A stretch of DNA of 64,000 nt from NCBI GenBank assembly GCA_036872755.1, contig JAVHNS010000015.1, forward strand, positions 496,001 to 560,000, read 5' to 3'. Position numbers and translations under genes: made by a program. The notes below the pieces were generated by a model. The model made no database searches and was not told the origin of the DNA. It worked only from the letters and a program-made list of their open reading frames with translations. The stretch is from Orbilia blumenaviensis. Lineage: Eukaryota > Ascomycota > Orbiliomycetes > Orbiliales > Orbiliaceae. Below, piece by piece: positions 12,728 to 24,745 of the stretch (the stretch's first letter is position 1; every line of letters starts with the position of its first letter).

Positions 12728-13288
12728 ATGTCTTCCATACAAACGAACCTGAGGAGCCGATCTTGGCAGAAGGATCAGTTCCTGGTGTCCACTGACCCCG
12801 GTCTATTTCCAATTCCACGGGTCATAGAAGTTTTCGATTCGAAAGATTTTTACTGGGCAAGTTCAGTGCCCTCGGAGGCAATGGAGGAGATGCTGCGAAG
12901 TTCGCTCTCATTTGGCGTATATGAGCAGATTACACCCGAAAACCAAACCGATTCGACCACGGAGAACAAGTTCATTGGCATTGCCCGTTTGATCACCGAC
13001 TATGTCACTTTTGCATATTTGACAGACGTATGGGTTGATCCTACGTACCAGGGGAAAGGACTGGGGAGCTGGTTGATTGGATGCGTGCAAGAGGCCGTCG
13101 ACCAGATGCCGTATTTACGACGAACAATGCTTTTCACAGCGGATTGGAAGCGGTCTGTTCCATTCTATGAGAAGTTGATGGGGATGACCGTCGTCGAGAC
13201 ACCACGAGGTGGAGGGTTGGCATTTATGGAAGCTAAGGGCAAAGGACACCCTTGTTATGGCCAGGACGGATATGATTATGGTGTTTGA
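12728..13288 (+). CDS. GNAT-family N-acetyltransferase
   Basis: Transfers an acetyl group from acetyl-CoA to an unknown substrate, presumably a small molecule or protein amine. An intronless frame of 186 residues, normal for a stand-alone GNAT protein. The acetyl-CoA pyrophosphate-binding motif A is clear: a beta strand (YLTDVWVDPTY) runs into QGKGLGSWLI, with the Q-x-x-G-x-G signature at about residues 108-113. C-terminal motif B follows, with RRTMLFTADW and SVPFYEKLMGM (the usual FYEKLGF element). The first ATG is chosen because an acidic and aromatic N-terminal strand begins soon after. No cluster context suggests the substrate. Confidence 0.87.
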   Translation: MSSIQTNLRSRSWQKDQFLVSTDPGLFPIPRVIEVFDSKDFYWASSVPSEAMEEMLRSSLSFGVYEQITPENQTDSTTENKFIGIARLITDYVTFAYLTDVWVDPTYQGKGLGSWLIGCVQEAVDQMPYLRRTMLFTADWKRSVPFYEKLMGMTVVETPRGGGLAFMEAKGKGHPCYGQDGYDYGV

Positions 13289-13882
13289 AGTCTGTGAGTC
13301 ACGATTCATGAAAGTCCTTGGTTTAATAATGCATTTGAGTTGAATAACTGGTTTTCTTTGTCTTGTTGCTTTGTACATGTGAGATAGACTGCGGTCCGCT
13401 ACTGGTCGACTGTAATCGATAAATTTATAGAATAGGATAGACTGGGGTATAAAATTTACATAATGTGCTATACGATCAAGCTAGAGATCGTATACAACAA
13501 TTGCCATGGATCCCCGACGAAATGACAACGTTAGATTCGCTACAATAAGTTTTATAGCCAATATCCTATAAGATTAGATAAGAATATAAATCTAACCCGC
13601 TGGGTACTTGAGGTAGTGATATAGTAGGTTGATGAAACAATGTAGTATCGCTAAATTACTAGTTAAATGACATTATCTTTAATTTCCTGGCCTAAGGGGC
13701 AGAGGGTCAAATATATACACCCGAAAAGGAATTTTTGAAATCTATAGATGGCTTGCAACCTTTCTCCCCTAGCCCTGCTAATGCTAAACCCGCAAACCAA
13801 TATGTGCTTGAAATCGAAATTATATTACCTCAGAAGTAAATGATCTCGACAATTTGTGCTTCAATCATGGCAGCACGATGGG
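13289..13882. other. Gene-free spacer between convergent genes
   Basis: Downstream regions of the acetyltransferase (plus) and the membrane protein (minus). AT-rich; nothing recognised. Confidence 0.55.
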
Positions 13883-15184
13883 CTACCGTGCATTTCCGTC
13901 CAACTCCTGGTATCTATTCCTGTCTGGTCCCTGAGCTTGATACGCGTTTCCGTCAAGTTCTGGGTATTTATTTGGGACATATCCCTGGTAGGGATTTGCA
14001 GGCATTTCTGGGTAAGGAGGTTGAGCGTAGCCCTTGTATTGATTTCCATCGATCTCTGGGACGCCGGTGTAGGGAGGGGCCTGCCCAGTTCCACCCACCT
14101 TCCCGAGTGGGATAGGCTCCCCTCCTATCTCTGAAAAGCCCATGCCGTGCGGGTTTTGCGGAGGCCTCGTTGCGGGAAAGTCACCAGACTCCTGGTTGGC
14201 ACCTCCCTTCCTCCTTCCCATTCGATAAGCTACAAAAATGCATCCAATCAAGGCTGCTACCGCACCAACTGAAATGCCAGCGATAGCACCTACCGGCATG
14301 CCGGTAGAAGTTTGGGCTGCTGGCTCAGATGTGTTGGTGGAACTTGATGTGTTCCTGGGCCCTGTCGAGGTGGCAGCTGAGCTTGTGCCGGCTGAGCTCG
14401 TAGCTCTCTGTGTAGGAACCGTTTGACCGGGCTCTGCCGAAGAAGATTCCGAATCTGAATCTGGAGTTGGGGTTGGTGATGGGAAAGTTGTTGTAAAATC
14501 AGTGCCTGGGATGATAATATATGCCGAAGCAGACCAGTATCTTGAGGTTGATATTACTTTGGGGCCGGCTTCGTCAGTGGTTGAGTAAGAGGTCGATTCG
14601 GAATATAAACATGAAGGACCATATGAATAAAGATCATATGTAACTGGTGCTCCGACTCTATTTTTCAACCAAAAAATTACACGTTAGCAAGATCCAGGTT
14701 GTGTGTATTCATGATATTCGCGAGAAAAAAGGACGAACCTTGGGCAGCAAGCCTTTCCAGTCTTCAAGCCCAGCTTGATCTCATCGAAGCTGGAATATGA
14801 GTATGCCTGAACAATAATATTCAGATCTAGAGTAGTATACCCGTCTGGACAGACACCAGGCGAATAGTACACATTGTAACTCCCAGCAGATTCGTAACTC
14901 GGACAGCACGTCGAACGCGCGTTATCCGTCATACAACCCTGAACAAGTGTAGAACTTGTATAGTAAATCTCGTCACTTATGCCGTTGATCTCAGTTTCTG
15001 CGCTGTACACACTTGTCGTAAGGCAGTCGGCCGGTAATGTTAGTGGTGGAAGTTGGCCTTGTAACGAGAGAGACATAACCCTCGACGAGGTTTGTGCCAA
15101 AGCGAAGCCATTCCATAGCCAAAGCCATAGGGCCGGAACGGCGAAATTTCGCGACGCTTTCTTCATTGAAGTTATCGAGGTCAA
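13883..15184 (-). CDS. Single-pass membrane protein with Cys-rich ectodomain and Pro/Tyr-rich tail
   Basis: Function unknown. Two exons, 15184-14739 and 14657-13883, join in frame to give 406 residues; the 81-bp intron has a GCTAAC branch site and a slightly unusual GTTCGT donor. Seen in order: a hydrophobic N-terminal signal (a second Met at residue 7 may be the true start), a Cys-containing ectodomain with paired Cys (TCCPS, ACCPR), a Ser/Thr/Pro-rich stalk, one membrane helix (about GAIAGISVGAVAALIGCIFV) followed by basic RMGRRKGG, then a cytoplasmic tail with degenerate repeats around YPELDGNAY and YQELDGNA. The layout resembles fungal wall-sensor-like proteins, but no named domain is recognised. 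The same architecture recurs in the gene at 18755-19518. Confidence 0.8.
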
Positions 15185-16001
15185 TATGAATCAAGCTGGC
15201 GGGTTATTGATATAAGTAGAGTTATAGAGTGGAAATCCAAGAGAAGAAGCGAGAGTGGTGCGAGATTTGAAATTTATCATCGTGACAATTTTAAGGAGAT
15301 TAAATTGTTAGTTACACACGATAGCGCCGGGACTCGCACAACTACCCCTAACCAAAAGATCAAGTAGAAAGGCAGCCATTCTCGTCTCTGGCCAATCAAA
15401 GGGTTGACTGAGTGCCAAAATGCAAAGCAATGACCCCGAAATTTCTTTCGGAACGTTATGCTATTCCTCTTCAGGGCTAACCAGTAGGCCGGAACCAAAA
15501 GCGCAGATGTTTCAGGCTTCAGCCGGCGGGCCCCTGGGTCTCGTGGAACCCGAGTCCGAATCCGGTGTTTCGGCAATCCGTGCAGGTGCATTGTGTACAT
15601 TTGTATCACCGACGACTCGAAGCCCGCACGAAGTCGTAGGGTCGCTGAATATTCGGATCCATTGTCTGTATCAGATTCCTTTTTAGATAACGTTAATATT
15701 GACCACTAAGATTACGATCTGGGCACCAGGGTGCACCTTGAAGTTCCAAAAGAAGTGAAGCATTTTAAAATAAAATATCACATTTTCAACACATTTCTAG
15801 CAGCCCTGATATCGTGTGACCAGACAACACAGGAGAAAATTACCCAGTGTAGAGTAGGCCTGCGTTTAAGAAAACATAATCGATCATTGAAGCGGCTGAA
15901 TCCATGAAGTTATTCGATCAAGTTATAAACTTACATACTTAAGTATCGACATTGTTAGATCGCAACTTAGAAAACATTCCTAGCGGCTCAGACGCGAATA
16001 A
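15185..16001. other. Gene-free spacer
   Basis: Promoter side of the membrane protein gene and downstream side of the F-box gene. Only short frames; nothing recognised. Confidence 0.5.
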
Positions 16002-18056
16002 TTACGTTGAGCCGATATCCCTCGAGCCAAGTTTCTTCGCGCACTCCTGTGCAAAATTTGACTCAAGTATGGAGAGATCGGTATTACATAGCTCACCAGA
16101 CCCCATCCATTGTGTAACGAAGTCTTCCGCCAGATCTCGGGCCAACAACCGGATTTTCTTGAAGGCATTCTCTTGACATCTTTCAAAACACCCAGCAAAA
16201 CGCTCTAACTTTACGATCCATGCATCATGATTTTCATTACCATCAGCGATGTTACGGAAACGCTCTCTTAGAGGTTCATCCACTTCTCCTTGAGCCTTAT
16301 AGCCCGGCTCCAGAAACTTTAAGGTGTATTCCGCGTTTAGCATACCTCGATATATGCCCAGAGAGATATTGAATACTTCTTCGCAGTCTGTAATAAACCT
16401 GTACGCCTGAAAACTTGCCCTTAGCCAGACTTCGGACTGCTCCATCGCTCTTGGAAGTTCTCCCATGCACCAATTCAATACTGCGCTTATAAATATTTCG
16501 TCTTCATCGTGCATATGTTGATAAATAGGGTGATCGGATTCAATTTCGGCATCTCTGATACAGTCTAGAGTGTTGCTGAGAGCGACTCTTAATTTCGAAT
16601 CAGCAGATGCTCGAAGCTGTGACATGATCATTTCCAAGAGCTGTCTTTTTGAAGTTTCCTCAAGACCTCGGTTTCTCTTAAGTATGCATTGTATAAGGTC
16701 TAGACGCCTGACGCCCTCAACTTCGAACCGTCTTAGTCCACAAACCTTTACGTCTCTGATTTGCTCCGAACGAAAATCGGTCCGACACCATCGGCTCTTT
16801 GACCCTTGATCGGGCCGGTGGTTGATTTTCAAAACTTGGACGTTTGTAAGAGGGCAGCCCTTGAGACGTTTATACCATACATCGGAAAATAATCCCTGGT
16901 AGGTTACCGAAATCGTGCTCTCGGGAGGGATGACAAAAAATGACGGGTGGAAAAAATCATCGAGAATCTCCAAAGTTTCTAGTTTTGGTAAGCTGGCGAT
17001 AGTGATTTGTAGACGTTTTAGAGCGCCTAACATTTTGAAATCGACATATCTTCGGTAAGGCTGAACGCTGAAGGTATGAAGGATTAAGGTCTTTAGGTTG
17101 GTACCTTGAGCAAGCAGCTGTGTTAAATGCATTGCTATCTGCATATTCCATTGACATGTATCCCTGTGGTAAGCTGGACGATACCTGTAATCATCGTTGT
17201 CACCTTCGTCAATTCTAGAGAACTCCAAGTCACGGTAGCTATCCGTATCATCTTCGGATTGTGGCTCATTAAAAGGGGCACGCTCAAGAATCCGGCAGAG
17301 GTTACGTCCCCAGTTGATCCCTAGATTCAAGAAGGTGATCTTTTCGGCGTCCATCATCCGAACAATTACCGTATCGAGGGCACCCGTAACGGCGACAGAG
17401 AAATCCTCAGACTTTTGGGCCTCCGAATAATCCCTAAGGTCTTGGAGGGAACGGTATATGTCTGGGTGTTCCAAATCCTCCTCCATACCAATAACAACAG
17501 GCATCGCATAGATCATGCCACGGTTTGATCTATATTTTGAGGTCTTCTGACACCAAGTATAAACTAAATTCCAGTATTTAGTGTTAGTCGATGTTGGGAT
17601 ATATAACTTAACTGTCACAATTATGATAACAATACATATAAGATAACTGAAACCCTATTACTTACGATCATAATGCAACTCTACACGACTAAGCTGCAGT
17701 CCGGGAGTCTTAAGCAGAGTCTCTATGCAACATCGCAAAGAGTCTCTTGAAAACCCTTTAGTGTTCAGCAGTCCGGTCATATCGATGTGTAAGTTTTTTG
17801 TATATTTTAAACCAGGGTTTTGCGACCCTGATGTCTGAAGGATATGAACTAGTTTGGAACATATGTCGTAAGGTTTTTCTGGCCTGTGGATGAGGCGTAT
17901 CGTTGACCATAGATGCTTGTGACAAACGGGATAGAATGCCCGGCATGTTAGGAGGAGTGCAAAGATATCAGGTGCTTCAAGATACCCGAGCACTTCGTAA
18001 AGTAACTCGGGGATTATGCCTAGGCCAGCTAGCGAGGCCATACTGCACCAGAACAA
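16002..18056 (-). CDS. F-box protein, 666 residues
   Basis: Probable substrate receptor of an SCF ubiquitin ligase; target unknown. Two exons, 18056-17666 and 17611-16002, with a 54-bp intron (GTAAGT donor, GACAG acceptor) that joins in frame. The N-terminal F-box is visible at about residues 10-50 (LGIIPELLYEVLGYLEAPD, then LLTCRAFYPVCHKHLW, with the usual closing Trp). The rest is a long alpha-rich region with leucine-spaced segments, without clear LRR, WD or Kelch repeats. Such single-copy-looking F-box genes are expanded and fast-evolving in filamentous fungi. A second Met at residue 6 could be the start. Confidence 0.82.
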
Positions 18057-18754
18057 GATTGAGTGTTATAGTGGTGTACCCTGTATACATGTAGACTGTG
18101 TGTCGACAATGTCATTACAAGTGCATGTGAGCCGTGTGCGAATTCTCCAACGCAACAGAACTACTATTTATCCGAGCCAGAATTCCAACAAGACAACACG
18201 CAAGGATCCTAGCGGTATAGCCCACTAAGATTTTTCAAATCTTGCCCCTTGGCAAGAGGACTCCTGCTCTAATGGTTTTCGAGGTGGAATGAATTCCGCA
18301 TTAGGAGCTCTAGGCCCGCGGGAGCTGCATACTAGCTATTTCCGAGTATTGAACCATGACATGTCTCTTGAAATGTGCGGGAGACTCCCTCAGATTAGGC
18401 TTAATCTAGGCAAATAACTTAAATTTGGGGGGGGGGGGGGGGTTGATATATACGCAAGCTATGTCTGCATTATACATCAGGCATTTATATTATTATACCC
18501 TCATCTAAGATCACGAGGGCACTATATACATCTCGGGATTCGTCGTATGAGGGCAAGGGCATAGGTAATGAGTCCTTTATATGTACAAAACATCGATACC
18601 ACAAAACTGGTGGGTTGCTTTCGTTGAGTCTGGTTTCGTTACCACGTAATACACAAGCGAAGTAAAACTGCATATTAATATATATTTTCCATGGCACGCG
18701 CGCGAACGCCCACAAAAAGTGGATTAAGTTGCTGAATAGCAAATCCGAAATCTT
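18057..18754. other. Gene-free spacer with poly-G run
   Basis: Promoter side of the F-box gene. Contains an uninterrupted run of 16 G at 18427-18442. No coding frame is supported. Confidence 0.6.
18427..18442 (+). repeat. Homopolymer G run (16 nt)
   Basis: Sixteen consecutive G, followed by TTGATATATA. A long G run may form a quadruplex and is prone to length variation. Confidence 0.95.
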
Positions 18755-19518
18755 CTATTTCTTGGTTGTTTCATGGCCTTCGTTACCGCCTACAATATCC
18801 CTTGCCTGTTCTAACTGCGCAAGCTTCCGCCTTTCGCGCATTATTCCCAATATAACCAACGCTATTAACAGGATGACAACCAGTCCGCCAATTGCGCCGC
18901 CTACGATCGCTCCAACGGGTACCTTCGAATTGGAAGATGACGATATCGCGGTCTCGGAAGGACCTGCAGCGCTTGAGGTTACACTAGACACAGGAGTATT
19001 TGGTGTGCTAGTAGGACCTATTGTGAGAGTATCAGCCACTGCAGGCTCAGAGGTTATTGCGGCCTCGGAGGGGCCTAGCTGCTGACTGATTGGTGTTGTG
19101 GTTGTGGTTGTGGTTGAGCGGTCAATCGTAGATGTAACTAGCGTTGTCCGCAAATCGGCCGACCTTGTGAAGGCGAGGTACATTCTAGAAAGTTCGAGGT
19201 CACATTAGTTGTCAAAACCTACACTAATATCGTACGCAAAGCTAGACTCTTGGAGGTATGCCTGTCTTCGAGTAATAGTTCGAGTAATAGTGATAGTGCT
19301 TAGACATGGGGGTCGACTTACAAGTTGGTAAGACCGTAGACACGTATTGCATCAGGGATGCCATCACTATTAATGTCTAATAGGTCTCCATCTTGGAAGC
19401 CATTTGCGTCAAAATCTATTGCATCTGGTATGCCGTCACCATCGGTATCTATCCACACATCCTTGATTCCGTCCCCGTTTATGTCTTCTGGATCTGGGCC
19501 TCTTTCAGCCATTGCCAA
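18755..19518 (-). CDS. Single-pass membrane protein with DxDxDG calcium-binding-like repeats
   Basis: Function unknown. Two exons, 19518-19322 and 19184-18755, join in frame (GTAAGT donor, CTAAT branch, TTTCTAG acceptor) to 208 residues. The first 60 residues hold at least three Asp-rich loops, DINGDGIKDVW, DTDGDGIPDAID and DINSDGIPDAI, which match the EF-hand-like or thrombospondin-3/dockerin-like calcium-binding pattern. A Thr/Ser/Pro-rich stalk follows, then one membrane helix (about VPVGAIVGGAIGGLVVILLIALVIL) and a short basic tail RERRK. No signal peptide is seen before the loops, so either the topology is type III or an upstream exon is missing. The membrane segment resembles that of the gene at 13883-15184. 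Confidence 0.7.
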
Positions 19519-20848
19519 AAAAAGGGGTGTTGTTGTTGTATTGTAGATCGGACTGTCGTTATATGGTTGGAAGTATATTTAATGCTTAGATATCGGGATT
19601 CTATCTAGCTATGCCGCTTCGAATCAGAATTGGGAAGGTTAGACCGAAAATTAATTCTTGGGCCTAGGTAACTCTGGCCGGTATTCTTGGGTTAGATAGA
19701 GTTTGAAGCATTCTCACATTGCGCGAGCCGGCGCCCGCACATTTTAAGGGTCGTGCAGCCATTTCCAAAATTTTGAGCCTCACTCAGTACTGTTATGAAA
19801 TGATAGCGGCTTATCGGCGAGCTGGTGTAATTTCGAAGCCAAGTCGAACCTGTGGGATTAAGCCAAGGACGGATTGTTCCACCAAATTAAGCCAAGAAGT
19901 CTTGTGCCCAGCTTGGCTCTCACAATCACCTGCACGTGGTACACAAAAAATCATTCTATGGGGTACCATGGTGTTTTCGATATTTATCAGCTCGCAAATT
20001 TCCAAGTATATACATCTTTGCAAGCTTTGCTCTGGGGTTATGTTTTTAATAGTGTTTTCGATATATTGTTTAAAAGTGGAGCGTTGGTCGTCAATCATCT
20101 AGCTTATAAGGTTTACGAATAGAGCTGGAATTAACAGGTGCCTGGAATTTAAAAGAAAATTTTGAGATTTGGGCTTAATTAATCTACGGTATTAGTATTT
20201 GGTTCTACTCTTTGGTCTATACTATAGGGTACTCCTTACGAAGCTTTCCGTGCCCCAAGAAGCAACACGATTAACAAGAGTTTAATGGTGAATTTTTAAA
20301 GGTGGAGATTCTACAAGAAACTCATATGAAAGAGAGGGATATTTTTTGACATTAATTTCGGGTTATGAAATTCCAGCTTTAAATTTTCGAGGTGTCCAGT
20401 TTGGCACTGGTATACTTAAGCACTTCATAAGGTTGGTGTACTTGGTTGGATGGTCGTCTGGTTGAAATTTGCTTGTTGTGGGCGAAATGTATAAGGCAGA
20501 GTATATTAATATTTAGTTTCAAGTAGTACATTTCCAAATCCGTGGTCGAAGTGTTTTCCCTCTAGGGCATCAAGTTGCTTTTATAAATGAAGAAAATTGT
20601 GACATTGAGATAGTCGATACTTTAGCCAATATAACACTGCTTTCTGCACAACCATACCCAATTTTTAAACAGCGGTGAGCCTGGTCGTTCTATAAAACTA
20701 CTCTGCAAAACTACGTTCGAGCAGCGTTTTTGCGGTATTGTAACCTATTAAGTATTATCTCCTACTTTCACTCCCTTGTGGTTAGTGAATATTTGACTTA
20801 TGCCTGTAATGGGCTTATATCTCCATGCATCGATATCATATACCGGGG

Positions 20849-20874
20849 ATATATATATATATATATATATATAT
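20849..20874. repeat. (AT)n microsatellite
   Basis: Perfect AT dinucleotide array of about 13 units. Confidence 0.95.
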
Positions 20875-21353
20875 GGGAAACTTTAGTTCTAAAATGAATT
20901 CCGGGCATCTCAAGATCTTTCAAATTTTCTTACATCGCGATAGAGTTATCGGAATACCGCCTCTTTGGATATGGTCATACCAAAAAGCCTATGAACATCT
21001 TTCTATCAAAAGCTAGGGCAGTTGGCAGTCTTTCACACCATAAAGCTGTATTGTCGCTGCTATATCGTGCTATATATTATGCACAAATACTTCTCCAGAT
21101 ATTTGTTTAAACGATTTGGTGCACGCTCTAAGCATATACCATAGCCCGTTCATTTAATCAGCATTCGTGCAATATATGATATCTCAAGCAAAGTTCGTTG
21201 ATTTCGAGCAGGAGACGATGGTAGTCAAATAATCTCATTCGCGATAAGCGATTAGGGGGAAATGCGCATATGCTATCCGTCCTCCTTAGAAATCAAAGAG
21301 CTTGTCATCTGCCAGTACTGGCGATTGCGGAAGCTGAGGCTGTTCTGGGAACG

Positions 21354-21356
<3 letters not shown>

Positions 21357-21384
<28 letters not shown>
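21357..21384. repeat. (AT)n microsatellite
   Basis: Perfect AT dinucleotide array of about 14 units. Confidence 0.95.
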
Positions 21385-24300
21385 TCTTATTTGATGGAAC
21401 TTCTGAGATGTTTCCTCGTCTCATCCGACCCCATAATCCCGATTTTCCCAAGTTCATAACTCCGAGCCATGAACCAAGCTTTGGTGAATATAGCGGTTCA
21501 AACCAACTTCATACTTGGGGCAGAGATTCAACAACCAGAATCGCGGACTAAATGAAGCTCTCTCGCACATGTATCGGAACTCAGCAATGTCAAAAGCCAT
21601 TCCTCACAGTAACAGGATGCACATGATGCCTTAATAGATATCTCAAAGTAGAGGTAGCATATGCATAAATTGTTATCGGCCCTGAGGTTTAAAAGAGGGA
21701 AGCATTTTTTGACTTCATAAATCCCACAAGCTTAGTGGGTATGCATCTGCATCTGTATACACTTCCCGGCTAGCAGATCATAATAGGCGGTTATCAGCCC
21801 CATTACGCACCACGGCGTATATAAGTGTATCCTATCTCCAAAATAGTCCACTGAGAGCGCTAGACTGGAGTCCATCCAAAGGCGTCGAAGCTCTATCAAA
21901 ATTGACAGGTGCTTCTATCTCATTTGGGCTCAGAATAATATGTTTACACTATTGGCGAGTCGAGACAATTAAACTTTGCGGTACCTCAGGAACGTGTGAG
22001 TAGCTGGGAGCGTGCAGCTATCCCATACACGTGTCGTAGATCGGAATTGGGAGATACTGGGGTTGTATATAGACATGGTGGCTGCTCAGATTTAAACCGC
22101 TCTACCTGCCACAGGAAAAGGGGCGGTCGCTTTTCTGCTGAGTTCTGAGAAGGGGCAGTTGTTATGTTTCCGTATTTGATCGGATTAGGTTTCAGTGTGT
22201 AGACCCCGAGCTGAATAGTTTAGGTCATGAGGGGGTGGGTCGTCTTGCTCAGAGCGTTGATTAAGACGATCTCTAATCGTATGCGCCTGCTGCCTGAAGA
22301 ACTCTTACCAGAGTTTGAATTGCCGGTGTGATTTAGTTCTCCATTTTGTACGGAATTTAGCCACCTTGTATGCATATTTAGATGAGAGGGCACCCATTCG
22401 GGTGCAATTCTTATAAACAACCGGTGACCTCATGTTTGCGGGGTGGAAGGTTGTGGTTATATATATATGTATGTATGTATGTTGTTGGCTCTGCCATGCA
22501 AAAGGCGGAGTCCCCTCTTTCAGCGGGTTTTGATGACATCAGTGCGAGCCTACATCGTCGGTATCGGTCATATTGATAGGAAACCAGTAACCTGACCATT
22601 GAATCTAGTTCGTAACTAATTAATTTTGTGTATTCGAGGCACTGTATTTGGCGAAATTTAAACATAAGACTGACTTGTAGAGACCATATCATGAGCTCAA
22701 AATCTCGGACGAGCCTCGAAAGTCTGTGCTTTCATGGATTGCAAGGTATACCACGGGAAGGAACTATGAAGCCGGTCTTCCCAGCTGTATTAGTACCCAC
22801 GCCTTGTGTTCTTTGGTGATCCATATTGTGTAAACCGATGACGAGACTCGTTTATCGCACCGTCCTAGCAAGGACCTTTGTATGAAAGATGTATCGGAAT
22901 TGGACACTGTAGTAGTCCACATAGTTTGGGAATAGGTCGTTTGGTAAGCTGGTCTATATATCTCGTTGGATCGTATGCCCTAGGGTTTTGACGCTATTGC
23001 ATGGGGGAGTCGGCAAATAAACTGGATTGGTGAAAACCCATCATGGGAGGTAAGGAGCGGATTTTAAACAGGTTGACATCGACTTGCTTATAGGATTGCA
23101 TCAAGGGTGCTGACCTGACAGCTGAGTTGTCATATCTTTCCTCTAGGGCTCATTTACTTATGAATTCCATATGCGGGCGTGCTCGTGGAAGACATCACAC
23201 ACCACTCGTAAAGGACACTGTGGGATGAACACCATAGCTGCTAGGTTCCTTGGTCTCTCTAAAAGGCTATGACTGCATGTGCTAAGCGGGGTGATGAGGT
23301 TAGGTTTTATATCTTTAAGATGCGAGTGCGGCCCACTCGAACGCCTCTTTCGAGGCACTGGTCCAATCTGAATTCGAGGCTATGGTTCAATAGTGTAATA
23401 CCACATTTTGTAGCCATTAGGATAACGCGACAGGCATCAGTTCTGGGTTATCCTCGGTCTTCAGACCCTTCTTTGGTAATCGCCTCGGCCATGGATCGGT
23501 ATGGCATATTAGATTATAAGGTTTGATTGCAATACAGGGGTGATGCTACCGGTCTTCATTTCGCTTTGAAGTTTGGGTTGCAACCCAAAGACTTCGTATT
23601 GAATGCTGTATTTAGTGGGCTTTTGATCCCAGTATCGTAAAATTGTGGGTATCTCTGGGTTTAAAGGATCACACAAACGTGCACACACATATATATCGAC
23701 GGAAGGGTCGTAAGCCAAAGCATCTGGCAATGTGTCTTATGGTGAGATAAATGTATATATATAGGCAGGTGGATACCTACGTTGATAAGATAAATAGATT
23801 GAAGAAGAGGAAATAAAGAAGTCAGACTGAAGAAGTGTAACTTGGAAGGATACGTTGGCAGACTGGATACCATGATCATGAGAATGGACACAGATGAGGA
23901 TATTGATGGTAAGAGGATAGGAGAAAGTGGTAGGACATTAGAGTGGATGGGCGTAGGTGAATCTAGATGGATAGAGAAGAAAGTAGAAGAGAAGGGAAAG
24001 ATCTTGAGGTTTGGATAGAAGGGAAGAGCTTCGATAGCTGTAGTACCCAGGCAGTCAGGCTAGGCTAGGCTCAGCTCAGCCAGGGCGGTACGATATTGAG
24101 AGAGTGTGGGATATTGTGTGTTGAGTGCGGCATGACAACACATTTCTGCCCTGCCTCGAATGCGGCAATACCCCTCCGCTGCCCTGGTAATCTCAGCTCA
24201 ACTGCAGGGTCCCACACAGTTGCTATGGATGCAGGCCGAGATCCGATATCGCCGATAGATCTAAGGTATTACAGACTCTATTGGGGCACGGCAGAGAGCT

Positions 24301-24471
24301 GTCCGAGAGACCGAGAGACCGATGCTGACCAAGCAAAAGGGGAGTCATATCTGATCGATCTAATCTCCTCATAGTTAAGCCCAAAGCCCAATGGAAACGT
24401 GCAAGGGCCAGAAACCGTGGAAACAAAGCCAAAGTCTACTTTACACGCCGCACAACAAACAGGCCCCGACC

Positions 24472-24477
24472 ACGCGT
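24472..24477. promoter_or_regulatory. MluI cell-cycle box (ACGCGT) upstream of RNR1
   Basis: ACGCGT about 590 bp before the RNR1 start. In budding and fission yeast this is the site of the MBF (Mbp1/Swi6-type) complex, which drives G1/S expression of ribonucleotide reductase genes. The motif is seen; binding in this fungus is inferred. Confidence 0.55.
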
Positions 24478-24581
24478 AGAGTGGCGGGTTCTCTCGTGTG
24501 ATTGGCTGGATGCAAGCCCGTCGGTTGTAGACATTGGGCGGAGAACTGTTGGTAAATATGGACTCAAGGGCGTTAGGCAGG

Positions 24582-24587
24582 ACGCGT
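24582..24587. promoter_or_regulatory. Second MluI cell-cycle box (ACGCGT) upstream of RNR1
   Basis: Second exact ACGCGT, 110 bp after the first and about 475 bp before the start codon. Paired spacing in front of an S-phase gene strengthens the case for MBF control. Confidence 0.55.
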
Positions 24588-24745
24588 GATCCCTGCCGAT
24601 GGACGCCAGACCACGGAGAAGAAGGAGAAGGAGAAGGAGAAGAATGCTGCTAGTTAGGTAGAAACCAGCTGTGGTTGCTTTAGTTACTCGACTTCGCTGG
24701 CTAGCTCTGTCTCTCTGTCGAGTCTATTCATAAGCACCTGAACTC

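Larger units (their letters stand above)
19519..24471. other. Gene desert, AT-rich, with microsatellites
   Basis: Almost 5 kb without a supportable gene. Contains two (AT)n arrays (20849-20874 and 21357-21384), a TATG-type run near 22460-22480 and otherwise unremarkable AT-rich DNA. Open frames are short and motif-free on both strands, which fits decayed repeats. Confidence 0.6.

Noticed and set aside
13883..19518. Secondary-metabolite or other biosynthetic cluster
   Set aside because: No synthase, transporter-plus-regulator set or tailoring enzymes are present anywhere in the window.
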